DNA from: Kosakonia radicincitans DSM 16656
GTDB taxonomy: Bacteria; Pseudomonadota; Gammaproteobacteria; Enterobacterales; Enterobacteriaceae
Direction of reading: 5' to 3'
DNA length: 64,000 bases
NCBI RefSeq assembly: GCF_000280495.2
Contig: NZ_CP018016.1
Location: 496,001-560,000 of the forward strand
Of this stretch, positions 11,218-24,174 are shown piece by piece. A program made the translations under genes and the position numbers. Every line of letters starts with the position of its first letter. The stretch's first letter is position 1. The notes below the pieces were generated by a model. It saw only the letters and a list, made by a program, of their open reading frames with translations. It had not been told where the DNA came from and ran no database searches.

Positions 11218-12285
11218 TCAGTTAGTTGCCGGATACTCTTCGATGGTGACTTGCAGGGTCAGTTTCTTATCGTCACGCATCACTTCAACCGGAATGACGG
11301 AACCCGGGCGGATCTCGGCGACCTGATCCATAGTTTCAAGCGCGGAAACGGCCGCTTTACCATTGACGGAGGTGATAACGTCATTGACCTGAATCCCGGC
11401 GCGCGCGGCAGGACCGCCAGGCGAAACTTCGTTAACGACAATCCCCTGAATTGGGTCGATACCGCCGCCTTGCGAATGCAGAGGCGCAATTTCTCGCCCG
11501 CCGATACCAATGTAACCCCGGATCACCCGACCATCGCGGATCAGCTTATCCATAATCTTGGTGGCCAGCTGGAAAGGGATGGCAAAACCGATGCCTTCCG
11601 GTGTTTCGCCGTCGTTGCTCTTATCAAATGACAACGTGTTGATGCCCATCAGCTCGCCCAGTGAGTTGACCAGTGCGCCGCCGGAGTTCCCGTGGTTGAT
11701 AGAAGCATCGGTCTGCAAAAAGTTCTGCCGTCCGCTCGGGTTCAGGCCGATACGCCCGGTAGCGCTGATAATCCCCTGCGTTGTCGTTTGACCAAGGTTG
11801 TACGGGTTTCCGATTGCCAGCACCACATCGCCGATATGTGGCGTGCGTTTCGTATTGATGGGGATCACCGGCAGACCGCCGGTTGCGTTGATTTTCAGCA
11901 CCGCTAAGTCGGTCAGGGAATCCGAGCCAACCAGCAATGCTTCAAACACCCGGCCATCCTGCAGGGCGACGATAATCTGGTCCGCATCATTGATGACGTG
12001 CTTGTTGGTAATGATGTAGCCACGCTGATCCATAATCACGCCGGAACCAAGCGTACGGATCTCCAGACGATCATGAGTGGAGCTATTCAGGCTGCGGTTA
12101 TAGACGTTGACCACCGCCGGCGCTGCGCGGCGTACAGCCGGGTTATAGCTGGCTGGCGTTTCGTCAGCGCTTTCAAGCTGGGGAGCGCTAAGTGGGATGT
12201 TTTTGCGCAGCGAAGGCATGGCGACGATGATCAGGCCACCCACAACCAAACCGATTGCAACTGAACGTAAAATCTTCACATACAT
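11218..12285 (-). CDS. degS: Site-1 protease DegS of the sigmaE stress response
   Basis: A 355-residue inner-membrane-anchored serine protease. It has one N-terminal membrane helix (about residues 5-25), a trypsin-like domain with the complete triad His96, Asp126 and Ser201 (in NHGNSGG), and one PDZ domain. When the PDZ domain binds the C-termini of misfolded porins, DegS cuts the anti-sigma factor RseA and starts sigmaE activation. It lies downstream of the related protease degQ on the same strand, with a 12-bp hairpin in the gap. Two sigmaE-type promoter candidates (greA, lptC) also occur in this window. Confidence 0.96.
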   Translation of the reverse strand: MYVKILRSVAIGLVVGGLIIVAMPSLRKNIPLSAPQLESADETPASYNPAVRRAAPAVVNVYNRSLNSSTHDRLEIRTLGSGVIMDQRGYIITNKHVINDADQIIVALQDGRVFEALLVGSDSLTDLAVLKINATGGLPVIPINTKRTPHIGDVVLAIGNPYNLGQTTTQGIISATGRIGLNPSGRQNFLQTDASINHGNSGGALVNSLGELMGINTLSFDKSNDGETPEGIGFAIPFQLATKIMDKLIRDGRVIRGYIGIGGREIAPLHSQGGGIDPIQGIVVNEVSPGGPAARAGIQVNDVITSVNGKAAVSALETMDQVAEIRPGSVIPVEVMRDDKKLTLQVTIEEYPATN

Positions 12286-12333
12286 GATGGGATTATCGCT
12301 AAAAGGAAGAACGGCAGCAGCATAACATGAGTT

Positions 12334-12362
12334 CTCCGGACATCACATGATGATGTCCGGAG
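12334..12362. other. Perfect 12-bp hairpin between degQ and degS
   Basis: CTCCGGACATCA (12334-12345) pairs perfectly with 12351-12362 around the loop CATGA. The minus-strand transcript has no U tract after it, so it is probably not a simple terminator; mRNA stabilisation or processing between degQ and degS is more likely. Confidence 0.65.
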
Positions 12363-12372
12363 AGTGAGGGAC

Positions 12373-13746
12373 CTAGCGCAACAGCAGATAGATGCTGTCG
12401 TTGCCGCGCACGATATGCAGCGCCATTACCGAAGGTTTCGTTTCCAGCAATTTACGCATTTCAGCGATCGACTGAACGCGCTCACGGTTGATGCCAATGA
12501 TCACATCATCTTTATGCAGACCGGCCTGCGCGGCGGCGCTGCCTTTTTCGACATTATTTATCGCGATGCCTTTGGTGCCATCTTTGAGCTGGCTGTCGCT
12601 CAGTTCTGCACCCTGCAATGACGGTGAAATCAGATCGGCGCTGGCGGACGAAGACGTGCTTTTATCCAGCGTGACTTCCACCTCCAGCGGCTTGCCATCG
12701 CGCAGCAGGCCGAGCTTCACTTTCGCGCCGGGTTCCGTCGTGGCAATACGTGAACGCAGTTCGGCAAAGCTGTTCAGCGGCTTACCGTTCAGACTGACGA
12801 TAACATCACCGGATTTGATCCCGGCTTTTGCCGAGCCGGAGTTAGGCAGCACTTCGCTGACAAAGGCGCCGCGCTGGACGTTAAGGTTAAAGGCTTTGGC
12901 GATATCCGCACTCATTTCCGTGCCTTTGATGCCCAACAGACCGCGTTTGATCTCGCCAAACTGAATCAATTGCCTGGAGAGGGTTTGTGCCATATTGCTC
13001 GGAATGGCGAAGCCAATCCCTACACTACCGCCGCCTGGTGCGAGGATAGCAGTATTAATGCCGATAAGCTCGCCATTGAGATTAAGCAGCGCGCCGCCGG
13101 AGTTACCACGGTTAATTGAGGCATCCGTCTGGATAAAGTTTTCCAGCCCTTCCAGATTCAGGCCGCTGCGGCCCAGCGCGGAAACAATCCCGGAAGTGGC
13201 TGTCTGCCCAAGGCCGAACGGGTTACCTACGGCAATGACAAAGTCGCCGACGCGCAGTTTATCGGAGTCGGCAATCGCAATTTGCGTCAGATTGCTGGCG
13301 TTCTGTAATTGCAGCAGAGCAATATCACTCTGATCATCACCGCCGATCAGCTTGGCATCGAACTCGCGACCATCGTTCAACTGCACGCTGATTTTTTGCG
13401 CCTGATTGATCACATGATTGTTTGTCAGCACGTAGCCTTTCGCGGCGTCAATGATCACCCCGGAGCCCAGCCCTTCAAAAGGTTGCGGTTGCTGCGGTTG
13501 ATCCGGCACATCGTCGCCGAAAAACTTCTTAAGCTCTTCCGGAACTTTCTGACCTTGTGTCGTTGTCCCCTCTACCTGCACGCTAACCACCGCAGGCAGT
13601 ACCTTTTCCAGCACGGGCGCAAGGCTTGGCAACGCGCCCTGACCGGGCACTTGTGATGGCATGGCGGCCATCGCCTGAAACGGTGCCGAGAGAGTTAACC
13701 CGACACTTAACGCAAATGCACTCAACAGCAGGGTTGGTTTCTTCAT
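12373..13746 (-). CDS. degQ: Periplasmic serine endoprotease DegQ
   Basis: A 457-residue HtrA-family protease/chaperone with a signal peptide (MKKPTLLL..., cleavage near residue 27). The catalytic triad is His111, Asp141 and Ser216 (GNSGG), followed by two PDZ domains. It degrades unfolded periplasmic proteins as an oligomer, overlapping DegP. It is two residues longer than E. coli DegQ, with a PQQPQ insertion near residues 84-88. The start at 13746 restores the signal peptide; an upstream in-frame codon at 13791 adds a charged leader and is rejected. Confidence 0.96.
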   Translation of the reverse strand: MKKPTLLLSAFALSVGLTLSAPFQAMAAMPSQVPGQGALPSLAPVLEKVLPAVVSVQVEGTTTQGQKVPEELKKFFGDDVPDQPQQPQPFEGLGSGVIIDAAKGYVLTNNHVINQAQKISVQLNDGREFDAKLIGGDDQSDIALLQLQNASNLTQIAIADSDKLRVGDFVIAVGNPFGLGQTATSGIVSALGRSGLNLEGLENFIQTDASINRGNSGGALLNLNGELIGINTAILAPGGGSVGIGFAIPSNMAQTLSRQLIQFGEIKRGLLGIKGTEMSADIAKAFNLNVQRGAFVSEVLPNSGSAKAGIKSGDVIVSLNGKPLNSFAELRSRIATTEPGAKVKLGLLRDGKPLEVEVTLDKSTSSSASADLISPSLQGAELSDSQLKDGTKGIAINNVEKGSAAAQAGLHKDDVIIGINRERVQSIAEMRKLLETKPSVMALHIVRGNDSIYLLLR

Positions 13747-13917
13747 TGATGCTGGCTCTCGTAACCTGAAGTGAAAGGAATGACGCCCCAAAACAGTTTG
13801 ATGTTATTGAAATTTCAACCGGGTAACAATGAGGTGAATGACTAAATAATAGCTATGATGCGGAAGATGGGGTGGGCGCGGGGAACGCGCCCGAAAAAAA
13901 CAGATGACAGGGCGGAA

Positions 13918-14316
13918 TTATTTACGGCTTGCGCCGCCGCGCAGCAGGCCGGAAGCGCCATCAGAATAATCACGCGGGATCTGCACCGGCGCCTGATCGT
14001 TACTGGCTTCAGATTCGGCCAGACGGTTGCGGAACGGATTCTCTTCTGCCGACATTTCCGGCAGCAAGTTGGACGAGCTTTTCGCCATGTGTTGATACAG
14101 TTGGCGATAATCATGCGCCATGTTATCCAGCAGTTCCGCGCTGCGGGCAAAATGGCTCACCAGTTCTTCGCGATACTCTTCCAGTTCCGCTTTGTTTTTT
14201 TCCAGCTCATACTGCAAGGCCTGTTGCTGGCGCAATTTACGGTTTCCGAAACGCATACCCACGGCACCAATGATAATGCCGACAACCAACCCGATTAGCG
14301 CGTATTCCCAGGTCAT
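13918..14316 (-). CDS. zapG: Cell-division/envelope protein ZapG (YhcB)
   Basis: A 132-residue DUF1043 protein with one N-terminal membrane helix (about residues 5-22), a long coiled coil rich in E, K, L and Q (about 25-75) and a polar, probably disordered tail. Its length equals that of E. coli YhcB. YhcB/ZapG interacts with divisome and elongasome components and helps coordinate envelope synthesis. It is divergent from zapE, another division-linked gene, and lies upstream of degQ on the same strand. Confidence 0.94.
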   Translation of the reverse strand: MTWEYALIGLVVGIIIGAVGMRFGNRKLRQQQALQYELEKNKAELEEYREELVSHFARSAELLDNMAHDYRQLYQHMAKSSSNLLPEMSAEENPFRNRLAESEASNDQAPVQIPRDYSDGASGLLRGGASRK

Positions 14317-14506
14317 GTACTTCTCCCGTTATTTTGTGATTCCGTAGGGTGTGGGCTGCAAGCTCCTTGCCTGCGCCTGATAGTGCCACTATAACCGCTT
14401 CTGGTGTAGAAGTGGAATCCTGACAAATCATCGCGTAGTGTAGAACGGCCTTTTTTTCGTCAACCCTGTGGGGGCGGATCGATTTTCAAGGAACAACCAT
14501 AACACC

Positions 14507-15634
14507 ATGCAAAGCCTTACCCCGACATCGCGATACAACAGCGCCCTCAACGAGGGGAGCCATCAGCCGGATGATGTGCAAAAAGAAGCCGTTCAGCGGC
14601 TGGAACATATCTATCAAGAACTTATTACCCGCAGCGACAACAGCGCACCGACAAACGGTGGTTTGCTGGCGAAGTTCGGCAAACTGCTGGGAAAACGAGA
14701 ACCGCGTGAAAGCGCGCCAGTGCGCGGTCTTTATATGTGGGGCGGCGTTGGCCGTGGCAAAACCTGGCTGATGGACATGTTCTATCAGAGCCTGCCGGGT
14801 GAGCGTAAACAACGTCTGCACTTTCACCGTTTTATGCTGCGCGTGCACGAAGAACTGACTTCACTTCAGGGGCATAGCGATCCGCTGGAAATTGTTGCCG
14901 ATCGCTTCAAAGCTGAAACCGATGTGCTGTGCTTCGATGAATTTTTCGTTTCGGATATTACCGACGCCATGCTGCTGGGCGGGCTAATGAAAGCGCTGTT
15001 CGCCCGTGGTATCACGCTGGTGGCGACGTCGAATATTCCGCCGGATGAGCTCTACCGCAACGGCTTGCAGCGCTCGCGCTTTTTACCTGCTATCGATGCC
15101 ATCAAGCAGTTTTGCGATGTGATGAATGTCGATGCGGGCGTCGATTATCGTCTGCGCACATTAACCCAGGCGCACTTATGGCTGACTCCACTGGATAGCG
15201 AGACCGCGCGGCAAATGGATACGTTGTGGTTAGCGCTGGCGGGCGCAAAGCGTGAGCATGCGCCACAGCTGGAGATTAATCACCGTGCGCTGCCGACGCT
15301 GGGTGTGGAAAACCAGACGCTGGCAGTGTCGTTTGCCACGCTCTGCGTCGATGCGCGCAGCCAGCACGATTACATCGCGCTCTCGCGGTTGTTCCATACC
15401 GTAATGTTGTTCGATGTGCCGGTAATGACACCACTGATGGAGAGCGAAGCACGACGTTTTATTGCTTTAGTGGATGAGTTTTACGAGCGCCATGTGAAGC
15501 TGGTGGTGAGTGCGGCTGCGCCGCTACATGAGATTTATCAGGGCGAACGGCTGAAATTTGAGTTTCAGCGCTGTTTGTCCCGCCTGCAAGAGATGCAGAG
15601 CGAAGAATATCTCAAGCGCGCGCATATGCCGTAA
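14507..15634 (+). CDS. zapE: Cell division ATPase ZapE
   Basis: A 375-residue AFG1-family P-loop ATPase, the same length as E. coli ZapE (YhcM). The Walker A motif is GGVGRGKT (residues 79-86) and Walker B is in VLCFDEF (about 142-148). ZapE associates with the constricting Z-ring and destabilises FtsZ polymers in an ATP-dependent way. The ATG at 14507 matches the E. coli N-terminus (MQS-TPTS); AAGGA lies somewhat far upstream (14488-14492). An in-frame start at 14468 is rejected as it adds unrelated residues. Confidence 0.95.
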   Translation: MQSLTPTSRYNSALNEGSHQPDDVQKEAVQRLEHIYQELITRSDNSAPTNGGLLAKFGKLLGKREPRESAPVRGLYMWGGVGRGKTWLMDMFYQSLPGERKQRLHFHRFMLRVHEELTSLQGHSDPLEIVADRFKAETDVLCFDEFFVSDITDAMLLGGLMKALFARGITLVATSNIPPDELYRNGLQRSRFLPAIDAIKQFCDVMNVDAGVDYRLRTLTQAHLWLTPLDSETARQMDTLWLALAGAKREHAPQLEINHRALPTLGVENQTLAVSFATLCVDARSQHDYIALSRLFHTVMLFDVPVMTPLMESEARRFIALVDEFYERHVKLVVSAAAPLHEIYQGERLKFEFQRCLSRLQEMQSEEYLKRAHMP

Positions 15635-15640
15635 TCGGTA

Positions 15641-15667
15641 AATCCCTTTCCCACCGGGAAAGGGATT
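15641..15667 (+). terminator. Hairpin after zapE
   Basis: A perfect 12-bp stem (15641-15652 with 15656-15667) with a 3-base loop, 7 bases after the zapE stop. It lacks a T tract, so termination may be inefficient or Rho-assisted. Confidence 0.6.
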
Positions 15668-15705
15668 CGCCTTGCACAAAAGCCGCGCCAAATCACAAAA
15701 AGGGG

Positions 15706-15734
15706 TCGATCTTTGCCCACGACTTCTCTATAAT
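15706..15734 (+). promoter_or_regulatory. rplM-rpsI promoter
   Basis: A consensus -10 TATAAT is at 15729-15734, followed by a GC-rich discriminator (CCTGCGACCCC) typical of stringently controlled ribosomal promoters. The -35 at the ideal 17-base spacing (15706-15711) is poor, 3 of 6. The remaining leader of about 160 bases before rplM could hold the L13 autoregulatory target. Confidence 0.6.
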
Positions 15735-15875
15735 CCTGCGACCCCACGTTACTACAAGGTTTTTTTCCCGAAACTCTTGTGTGCCGGCTAAACATATCCG
15801 AAGGGGTAGGTTTACTGGACAATGTCGTGTGAACCTCACTTGTATTTAGGCGTTTGGGTGTTCACCAACGTGTAA

Positions 15876-16328
<453 letters not shown>

Positions 16329-16340
16329 TCGGGATTATAG

Positions 16341-16736
<396 letters not shown>

Positions 16737-16766
16737 TTGCTTTCTGCTTCGGCAGAACGATTGGCG

Positions 16767-16795
16767 AAAAAACCCGGTGCAAGCCGGGTTTTTTT
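16767..16795 (+). terminator. Terminator of rplM-rpsI
   Basis: AACCCGG (16771-16777) pairs with CCGGGTT (16784-16790), extended by a T-G wobble around the loop GCAA, with a following T tract. Confidence 0.92.
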
Positions 16796-17048
16796 ATGGA
16801 TAAAAATCGTGTTATCCACAGTAATCAATCGCTTATTGCGTCTTTTTCAGCATTTGCAGAATCCCCTCACCACAAACCCCGCAAAATCTGGTAAACTATC
16901 ATCCAATTTTCTGCCCAAATGGCTGGGATTGTTCATTTTTTGTTTGCTTCCTGAACGAAAGTGACAGTACGGGCGGGTAGGTAACTCACATCTGACCGGT
17001 CGAGTAAGTCCGGTAGCAGTAAATTCTTGAATATACCTGGAGGTTTTC
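16796..17048 (+). other. sspA upstream region
   Basis: This 253-base region between the rpsI terminator and the sspA start has no ORF. It must carry the sspAB promoter; TAAACT near 16891 is a possible -10, but no confident -35 was found. The ribosome-binding site is GGAGG just before the start. Confidence 0.5.
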
Positions 17049-17687
17049 ATGGCTGTCGCTGCCAACAAACGTTCGGTAATGACGCTGTTTTCTGGTCCTG
17101 TGGACATCTATAGCCATCAGGTCCGTATCGTGCTGGCCGAAAAAGGTGTCAGCTTCGAAATTGAGCACGTGGAAAAGGATAATCCTCCTCAGGATCTGAT
17201 TGACCTCAACCCGAATCAAAGCGTACCGACACTTGTAGATCGTGAACTCACCCTGTGGGAATCACGCATCATTATGGAATATCTGGACGAGCGTTTCCCG
17301 CATCCGCCGCTAATGCCGGTTTACCCGGTCGCGCGCGGTGAAAGCCGCCTGTACATGCATCGCATTGAAAAGGACTGGTATTCCCTGATGAATATCATCC
17401 AGAACAACAGCGGCGCACAGGCCGATGCCGCCCGTAAGCAACTGCGTGAAGAGCTGCTGGCAATTGGCCCGCTGTTCACCCAGAAACCTTACTTCCTGAA
17501 CGACGAGTTCAGCCTCGTTGACTGCTACCTCGCACCGCTGCTGTGGCGCTTACCGGTACTGGGCATCGAGCTGAGCGGCGCAGGCGCCAAAGAGCTGAAA
17601 GGATATATGACGCGCGTATTTGAGCGTGATTCCTTCCTCGCTTCTCTGACTGAAGCCGAGCGCGAAATGCGCCTTGGCCGGGGTTAA
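17049..17687 (+). CDS. sspA: Stringent starvation protein A
   Basis: A 212-residue protein with a glutathione-S-transferase fold: a thioredoxin-like N-terminal domain (residues about 10-85) and an all-helical C-terminal domain. SspA binds RNA polymerase holoenzyme rather than acting as an enzyme; it is needed for P1 phage late transcription and lowers H-NS in stationary phase. It nearly matches E. coli SspA, with most changes near residues 113-130. sspB starts 5 bases later. Confidence 0.97.
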   Translation: MAVAANKRSVMTLFSGPVDIYSHQVRIVLAEKGVSFEIEHVEKDNPPQDLIDLNPNQSVPTLVDRELTLWESRIIMEYLDERFPHPPLMPVYPVARGESRLYMHRIEKDWYSLMNIIQNNSGAQADAARKQLREELLAIGPLFTQKPYFLNDEFSLVDCYLAPLLWRLPVLGIELSGAGAKELKGYMTRVFERDSFLASLTEAEREMRLGRG

Positions 17688-17691
17688 CTGA

Positions 17692-18195
17692 ATGGATTTG
17701 TCACAACTGTCTCCACGCCGTCCGTATCTGCTGCGGGCCTTCTATGAATGGTTACTGGATAACCAGCTAACGCCACATCTGGTTGTTGATGTGACGTTGC
17801 CGGATGTTCGCGTGCCGATGGAGTATGCGCGTGACGGTCAAATCGTGTTGAACATCGCGCCGCGCGCGGTAGGCAATCTGGAACTGGCGAACGACGAGGT
17901 GCGTTTCAATGCGCGCTTCGGTGGCGTGCCGCGTCAGGTTGCGGTGCCGATGGCGGCCGTACTGGCTATTTACGCCCGTGAAAACGGCGCGGGTACCATG
18001 TTCGAACCGGAAGCTGCCTACGATGAAGACGTCGCCATGATGAATGACGACCACGAAACTTCAGCGCAGGAAAGTGAGACGGTGATGTCGGTTATCGACG
18101 GTGATAAACCCGATCATGCTGACGATCAGGACAACGACCCTGATGACGATCCGCCGCCGCGCGGTGGACGCCCGTCGTTGCGGGTAGTGAAGTAA
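17692..18195 (+). CDS. sspB: ClpXP adaptor SspB
   Basis: A 167-residue adaptor that delivers ssrA-tagged proteins to ClpXP. The folded SspB domain spans about residues 1-115, followed by an acidic linker rich in D and E and the ClpX-binding C-terminal tail RGGRPSLRVVK. It is two residues longer than the E. coli protein, within the linker. It is coupled to sspA and converges on gltD with only about 90 bases between them. Confidence 0.96.
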   Translation: MDLSQLSPRRPYLLRAFYEWLLDNQLTPHLVVDVTLPDVRVPMEYARDGQIVLNIAPRAVGNLELANDEVRFNARFGGVPRQVAVPMAAVLAIYARENGAGTMFEPEAAYDEDVAMMNDDHETSAQESETVMSVIDGDKPDHADDQDNDPDDDPPPRGGRPSLRVVK

Positions 18196-18197
18196 TC

Positions 18198-18222
18198 AAA
18201 CAGGGCCGAAGGGCCCTGTTTT
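18198..18222 (+). terminator. Terminator of sspAB
   Basis: A 9-bp stem (18199-18207 with 18212-18220) with a GAAG loop and a short T run directly after the sspB stop. Confidence 0.82.
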
Positions 18223-18242
18223 ACTATCTGCGATCCGCCAAT

Positions 18243-18268
18243 AAAAAAGGAGGCCGAAGCCTCCTTTT
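18243..18268 (-). terminator. Terminator of gltBD
   Basis: AAAAGGAGGC (18245-18254) pairs with 18259-18268 around the loop CGAA; the minus-strand transcript then runs into a U tract. It lies 17 bases after the gltD stop. Confidence 0.88.
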
Positions 18269-18285
18269 GGGTCGCTACATGGGTA

Positions 18286-19713
<1,428 letters not shown>

Positions 19714-22700
19714 TTACTGCGCCTGCACGCGCAACTCTGCCGCGCTACGACTACGGTGACCTAACAGGGCTTTCACATCGCTGGACTTCGGTTTCACCAG
19801 GGCGAATTTCGATGAGAATGCCGGCCAGTTCGCCAGGATCTCTTCGCCACGCTGAGAACCGGTATGGTGCACATGCTCGGTGATCAGACCGCGCAGATGC
19901 TCTTCATGGATGGCGAGGTCATCGACGCTCAGCACTTCCACCAGTTCCGGGTTAACGCGTTTACGGAATTCACCGTCTTCATCCAGTACATAGGCAAAGC
20001 CGCCGGTCATCCCTGCGCCAAAGTTGACGCCGGTTTTACCCAGCACGCAAACAATGCCGCCGGTCATATATTCACAACCGTTGTCGCCGATGCCTTCTAC
20101 AACCGTGATGGCGCCGGAGTTACGCACCGCAAAACGCTCGCCTGCGCGGCCCGCAGCGTACAAACGACCGCCGGTTGCGCCATACAGGCAGGTGTTACCG
20201 ATAATGCTTGCTTCATGGCTACGGAAGGCCGAACCCACCGGCGGACGCACCGCCAGCAAACCGCCCGCCATACCTTTACCGACATAGTCGTTGGCATCGC
20301 CGGTCAGATAGAGCTCAACGCCGCCAGCGTTCCACACGCCGAAGCTCTGGCCTGCGGTGCCGCTGAAATGCGCTTTAATCGGATCGGCTGCCAGCCCTTG
20401 ATCGCCATGAGACTGCGCAATATAGCCAGACAGTGAAGCACCCACGGAACGATCGGTGTTGCGGATATCGAACCAGAAAGTTTTGCTCTGCTTCTCATCG
20501 ACATACGGTTTCGCCTGCTGCAATAACTGCGCGTTCAGCACGCCATTATCAAACGGCGGGTTGTTTTCCGTGCAGTACAGCGCTTTGCCTGGGTGCGGCT
20601 CGGCGGTTTCCAGCAGTTTCGCCAGATCCAGCTTCTGCTGCTTGGCGGTAAAACCGTCCAGCTCTTTCAGCAGATCGGTGCGGCCAATCAGATCGACCAG
20701 GCGTTTCACGCCCAGTTGCGCCATTAACTCGCGGGTTTCACGGGCGATAAATTCAAAGTAGTTGGTCACTTTGAACGGCAGACCGTGATAGTGATTCTTA
20801 CGCAGTTTGTCATCCTGAGTCGCTACGCCGGTTGCGCAGTTATTCAGGTGACAAATTCGCAGGTATTTACAGCCCAGCGCGACCATTGGCCCGGTACCGA
20901 AACCAAAGCTTTCGGCGCCCAGAATGGCAGCTTTGATGATGTCCTGGCCGGTTTTCAAACCGCCATCCACCTGCAAACGGATCTTGTGACGCAAACCGTT
21001 CGCGACCAGCGCCTGCTGGGTTTCCACCAGCCCCAGTTCCCACGGACAACCGGCATATTTCACCGAAGAGAGCGGGCTTGCACCAGTACCGCCGTCGTAG
21101 CCGGCGATAGTGATCAGATCGGCATAGGCTTTCGCCACACCGGTAGCGATGGTACCGACGCCCGGTTCGGAAACCAGCTTCACGGAGATCATCGCTTTCG
21201 GGTTGACCTGCTTCAGGTCGAAAATCAGCTGCGCCAGATCCTCGATAGAGTAGATATCGTGGTGCGGAGGCGGAGAGATCAGCGTTACGCCGGGTACGGA
21301 GTAGCGCAGTTTGGCGATGTACGGGGTGACTTTGTCACCTGGTAGCTGGCCGCCTTCTCCCGGTTTTGCCCCCTGGGCGACTTTGATCTGAATGACATCA
21401 GCGTTCACCAGGTACGCCGGGGTTACACCAAAGCGGCCAGAAGCAACCTGCTTGATACGCGACACTTTATTGGTGCCGTAGCGCGCCGGATCTTCGCCGC
21501 CTTCACCGGAGTTGGAGAAACCGCCGAGGCTGTTCATTGCTTCTGCCAGCGCTTCGTGAGCCTCCGGGCTGAGCGCGCCGATAGACATCGCTGCGGTATC
21601 GAAGCGTTTAAACAGCTCGGTCGCCGGTTCCACATCTTTCAGACTGACCGCTTCACCGTTCGGCGTGATGGCCAGCAAATCGCGCAGCGTAGCTGCCGGG
21701 CGTTCGTTAACCAGCTTCGCATATTCCTGATAATCGCTGTACTCGCCACTCTGTACTGCCTGTTGCAGCGTACGTACGACATCCGGGTTATAAGCGTGGT
21801 ATTCACCGCCATGGACATATTTCAGCAGGCCGCCCTGCGACAGCGGTTTACGCGCCAGCCAGGCCAGTTTAGAGAGGTTCAGCAGATCTTGCTGGAAGTC
21901 GCTAAAGCCCGCGCCGCCAATACGGCTGATAACGCCCTGGAAGCAGAGCGCAGCAACGTCATCGTGCAGGCCCACGGCTTCAAACAGTTTTGAGCAACGG
22001 TATGAGGCGACCGTCGAAATGCCCATTTTGGACATGATTTTGTACAGCCCTTTATTGATGCCGTTACGGTAGTTCAGCATCACTGTACGGTAATTTTTCT
22101 CAATGGCATTGTTGTCGACCAGTTTCGCCAGCGTTTCATACGCCAGGTACGGGTAGATGGCCGTCGCGCCGAAGCCGAGCAGCACCGCAAAGTGGTGCGG
22201 GTCGCGGGCACTTGCTGTTTCAACAATAATGTTGGCATCGCAGCGCAGGCTCTTATCCACCAGGCGTGTCTGGATCGCGCCCACTGCCATCGGCGCCGGA
22301 ACCGGCAGGCGATTTTTGGCGATGTTACGATCAGAGAGCACCAGCAATACAGTACCATTACGCACCATCTGCTCTGCTTTATCACACAGCGCTTTGACGG
22401 TCTCTTCCAGCGACGTTTCAGTCACGTCGAAGGTGATGTCCAGCGTGTCGGCGCGGTAGTGCTCCTCTTCCATCGTCGTCAGTTGCTTGAAATCGGAGTA
22501 CAGCAGGATCGGTGATTTGAAGCTCAGGCGGTGCGCCTGGCCTTCCGCTTCGCAGAAGACGTTCATTTCGCGACCGATGCTGGTAGCCAGCGACATAACG
22601 TGGGCTTCACGCAGCGGATCGATCGGCGGGTTGGTGACCTGCGCGAACTGCTGACGGAAGTAGTCATAAATAATGCGTGGCTGGCTGGAAAGCACCGCAA

Positions 22701-24174
22701 ACGGGGTGTCATCGCCCATGGAGCCGACCGCTTCCTGGCCATTTTCGCCCAGCACGCGGATAACCGAATCCAGCTCTTCAAAGCTGTAGTTAAACTGCTT
22801 CTGGTAGCTTGCCAGCAGATCGTCGTCCATCTCGCGGGTACCGACTTCTTCATCAGGCAGATCTTCAAACGGCACCAGACGGCGAACGTTTTTCGCCATC
22901 CACTCTTTATACGGGTGGCGGCTTTTCAGATCGTCATCGGTTTCGGCAGAGTGCAGAATGCGCCCGTCTCGGGTATCGATAACCATCAGTTCGCCCGGGC
23001 CGACACGGCCTTTTTCGACCACTTCGTCCGGCTGATAATCCCAGATCCCCACTTCTGAAGCACAGGTGATCAGCTTATCTTTGGTAACGACATAGCGCGC
23101 CGGGCGCAGACCGTTACGGTCGAGGTTACAGGCAGCGAAACGCCCGTCAGACATCACGATGCCCGCCGGGCCGTCCCACGGTTCCATGTGCATGGAGTTA
23201 AAGTCGAAGAAGCTGCGCAGGTCCGGATCCATATCCGGGTTATTCTGCCAGGCTGGCGGCACCAGCAAACGCATGGCGCGCACAATATCCATCCCGCCTG
23301 CCAACAGCAGCTCGAGCATGTTATCCATTGAACTGGAGTCAGAGCCGGTTTCGTTGACGAACGGCGCGGCATCATGAAGATCCGGGATCAACGGCGTTTT
23401 GAATTTGTAGGTACGCGCGCGCGCCCACTGGCGGTTACCGGTAATGGTGTTGATTTCACCGTTGTGCGCCAGGTAGCGGAACGGTTGCGCCAGCGGCCAG
23501 CGTGGCACGGTGTTGGTGGAGAAGCGCTGGTGGAACAGGCAAATGGCCGATTCCAGACGCAGATCCGCCAGATCCAGGTAAAAGCGCGGCAGATCCGCCG
23601 GCATACACAGACCTTTATAGATGTTCACCAGATTGGAGAGGCTACAAACGTAGAACTCTTTATCTTCCTGCAGGCGTTTTTCAATGCGGCGACGAGCGAT
23701 AAACAGACGACGCTCCATATCGCGCGGGCGCCAGCCTGCGGGGGCGTTCACGAAAATTTGTTCAATACGAGGCAGCGAGGAGAGGGCGATTTCACCGAGC
23801 ACCCCTTCGTTGGTTGGCACATCGCGCCAGCCGACGATCGACAGGGTTTCTTGTTGCAGCTCTTCTTCAACAACGCGACGTGACGCGCTGGCTTTTTCTG
23901 GATCCTGATTCAGGAACAGCATGCCCACGGCGTAATTTTTGGCTAAGCGCCAGCCGCGCTCTTCCGCCACAATACGGAAGAAACGGTCGGGTTTTTGCAG
24001 CAGCAGGCCGCAACCATCGCCGGTTTTACCATCGGCAAGGATTGCGCCACGGTGCTGCATTCGGGCCAGTGCGTGAATAGCGGTACGCACTACCTTGTGG
24101 CTAGGTTCGCCTTCTATGTGGGCGATCAGGCCGAAACCACAGTTATCTCTCTCGAGAGATTTATCGTACAACAT
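19714..24174 (-). CDS. gltB: Glutamate synthase large subunit
   Basis: A 1,486-residue alpha subunit that converts glutamine and 2-oxoglutarate to two glutamates. A short propeptide ([11 protein letters not shown]) precedes Cys12, the N-terminal nucleophile of the class-II amidotransferase domain. The central and FMN-binding synthase domains follow, with [14 protein letters not shown] and the [3Fe-4S] motif [12 protein letters not shown]; a GxGxG beta-helix region forms the C-terminus. The annotated start matches one E. coli convention; a longer propeptide is used in other annotations. Its upstream region holds a CRP-like site and two dyads. Confidence 0.97.
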   Translation of the reverse strand: MLYDKSLERDNCGFGLIAHIEGEPSHKVVRTAIHALARMQHRGAILADGKTGDGCGLLLQKPDRFFRIVAEERGWRLAKNYAVGMLFLNQDPEKASASRRVVEEELQQETLSIVGWRDVPTNEGVLGEIALSSLPRIEQIFVNAPAGWRPRDMERRLFIARRRIEKRLQEDKEFYVCSLSNLVNIYKGLCMPADLPRFYLDLADLRLESAICLFHQRFSTNTVPRWPLAQPFRYLAHNGEINTITGNRQWARARTYKFKTPLIPDLHDAAPFVNETGSDSSSMDNMLELLLAGGMDIVRAMRLLVPPAWQNNPDMDPDLRSFFDFNSMHMEPWDGPAGIVMSDGRFAACNLDRNGLRPARYVVTKDKLITCASEVGIWDYQPDEVVEKGRVGPGELMVIDTRDGRILHSAETDDDLKSRHPYKEWMAKNVRRLVPFEDLPDEEVGTREMDDDLLASYQKQFNYSFEELDSVIRVLGENGQEAVGSMGDDTPFAVLSSQPRIIYDYFRQQFAQVTNPPIDPLREAHVMSLATSIGREMNVFCEAEGQAHRLSFKSPILLYSDFKQLTTMEEEHYRADTLDITFDVTETSLEETVKALCDKAEQMVRNGTVLLVLSDRNIAKNRLPVPAPMAVGAIQTRLVDKSLRCDANIIVETASARDPHHFAVLLGFGATAIYPYLAYETLAKLVDNNAIEKNYRTVMLNYRNGINKGLYKIMSKMGISTVASYRCSKLFEAVGLHDDVAALCFQGVISRIGGAGFSDFQQDLLNLSKLAWLARKPLSQGGLLKYVHGGEYHAYNPDVVRTLQQAVQSGEYSDYQEYAKLVNERPAATLRDLLAITPNGEAVSLKDVEPATELFKRFDTAAMSIGALSPEAHEALAEAMNSLGGFSNSGEGGEDPARYGTNKVSRIKQVASGRFGVTPAYLVNADVIQIKVAQGAKPGEGGQLPGDKVTPYIAKLRYSVPGVTLISPPPHHDIYSIEDLAQLIFDLKQVNPKAMISVKLVSEPGVGTIATGVAKAYADLITIAGYDGGTGASPLSSVKYAGCPWELGLVETQQALVANGLRHKIRLQVDGGLKTGQDIIKAAILGAESFGFGTGPMVALGCKYLRICHLNNCATGVATQDDKLRKNHYHGLPFKVTNYFEFIARETRELMAQLGVKRLVDLIGRTDLLKELDGFTAKQQKLDLAKLLETAEPHPGKALYCTENNPPFDNGVLNAQLLQQAKPYVDEKQSKTFWFDIRNTDRSVGASLSGYIAQSHGDQGLAADPIKAHFSGTAGQSFGVWNAGGVELYLTGDANDYVGKGMAGGLLAVRPPVGSAFRSHEASIIGNTCLYGATGGRLYAAGRAGERFAVRNSGAITVVEGIGDNGCEYMTGGIVCVLGKTGVNFGAGMTGGFAYVLDEDGEFRKRVNPELVEVLSVDDLAIHEEHLRGLITEHVHHTGSQRGEEILANWPAFSSKFALVKPKSSDVKALLGHRSRSAAELRVQAQ

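Noticed and set aside
13874..13892. Hairpin GGGCGCG/CGCGCCC followed by A's downstream of zapG
   Set aside because: For zapG, transcribed on the minus strand, the U tract comes before rather than after the stem, so it is not a terminator for it; on the plus strand no gene ends here.
15713..15734. TTGCCC at 15713 as -35 of the rplM promoter
   Set aside because: Only 10 bases separate it from TATAAT, too short for sigma70.
22080..22385. Small frames within gltB and gltD on both strands
   Set aside because: All fall within long conserved enzymes with intact reading frames; none has independent support.
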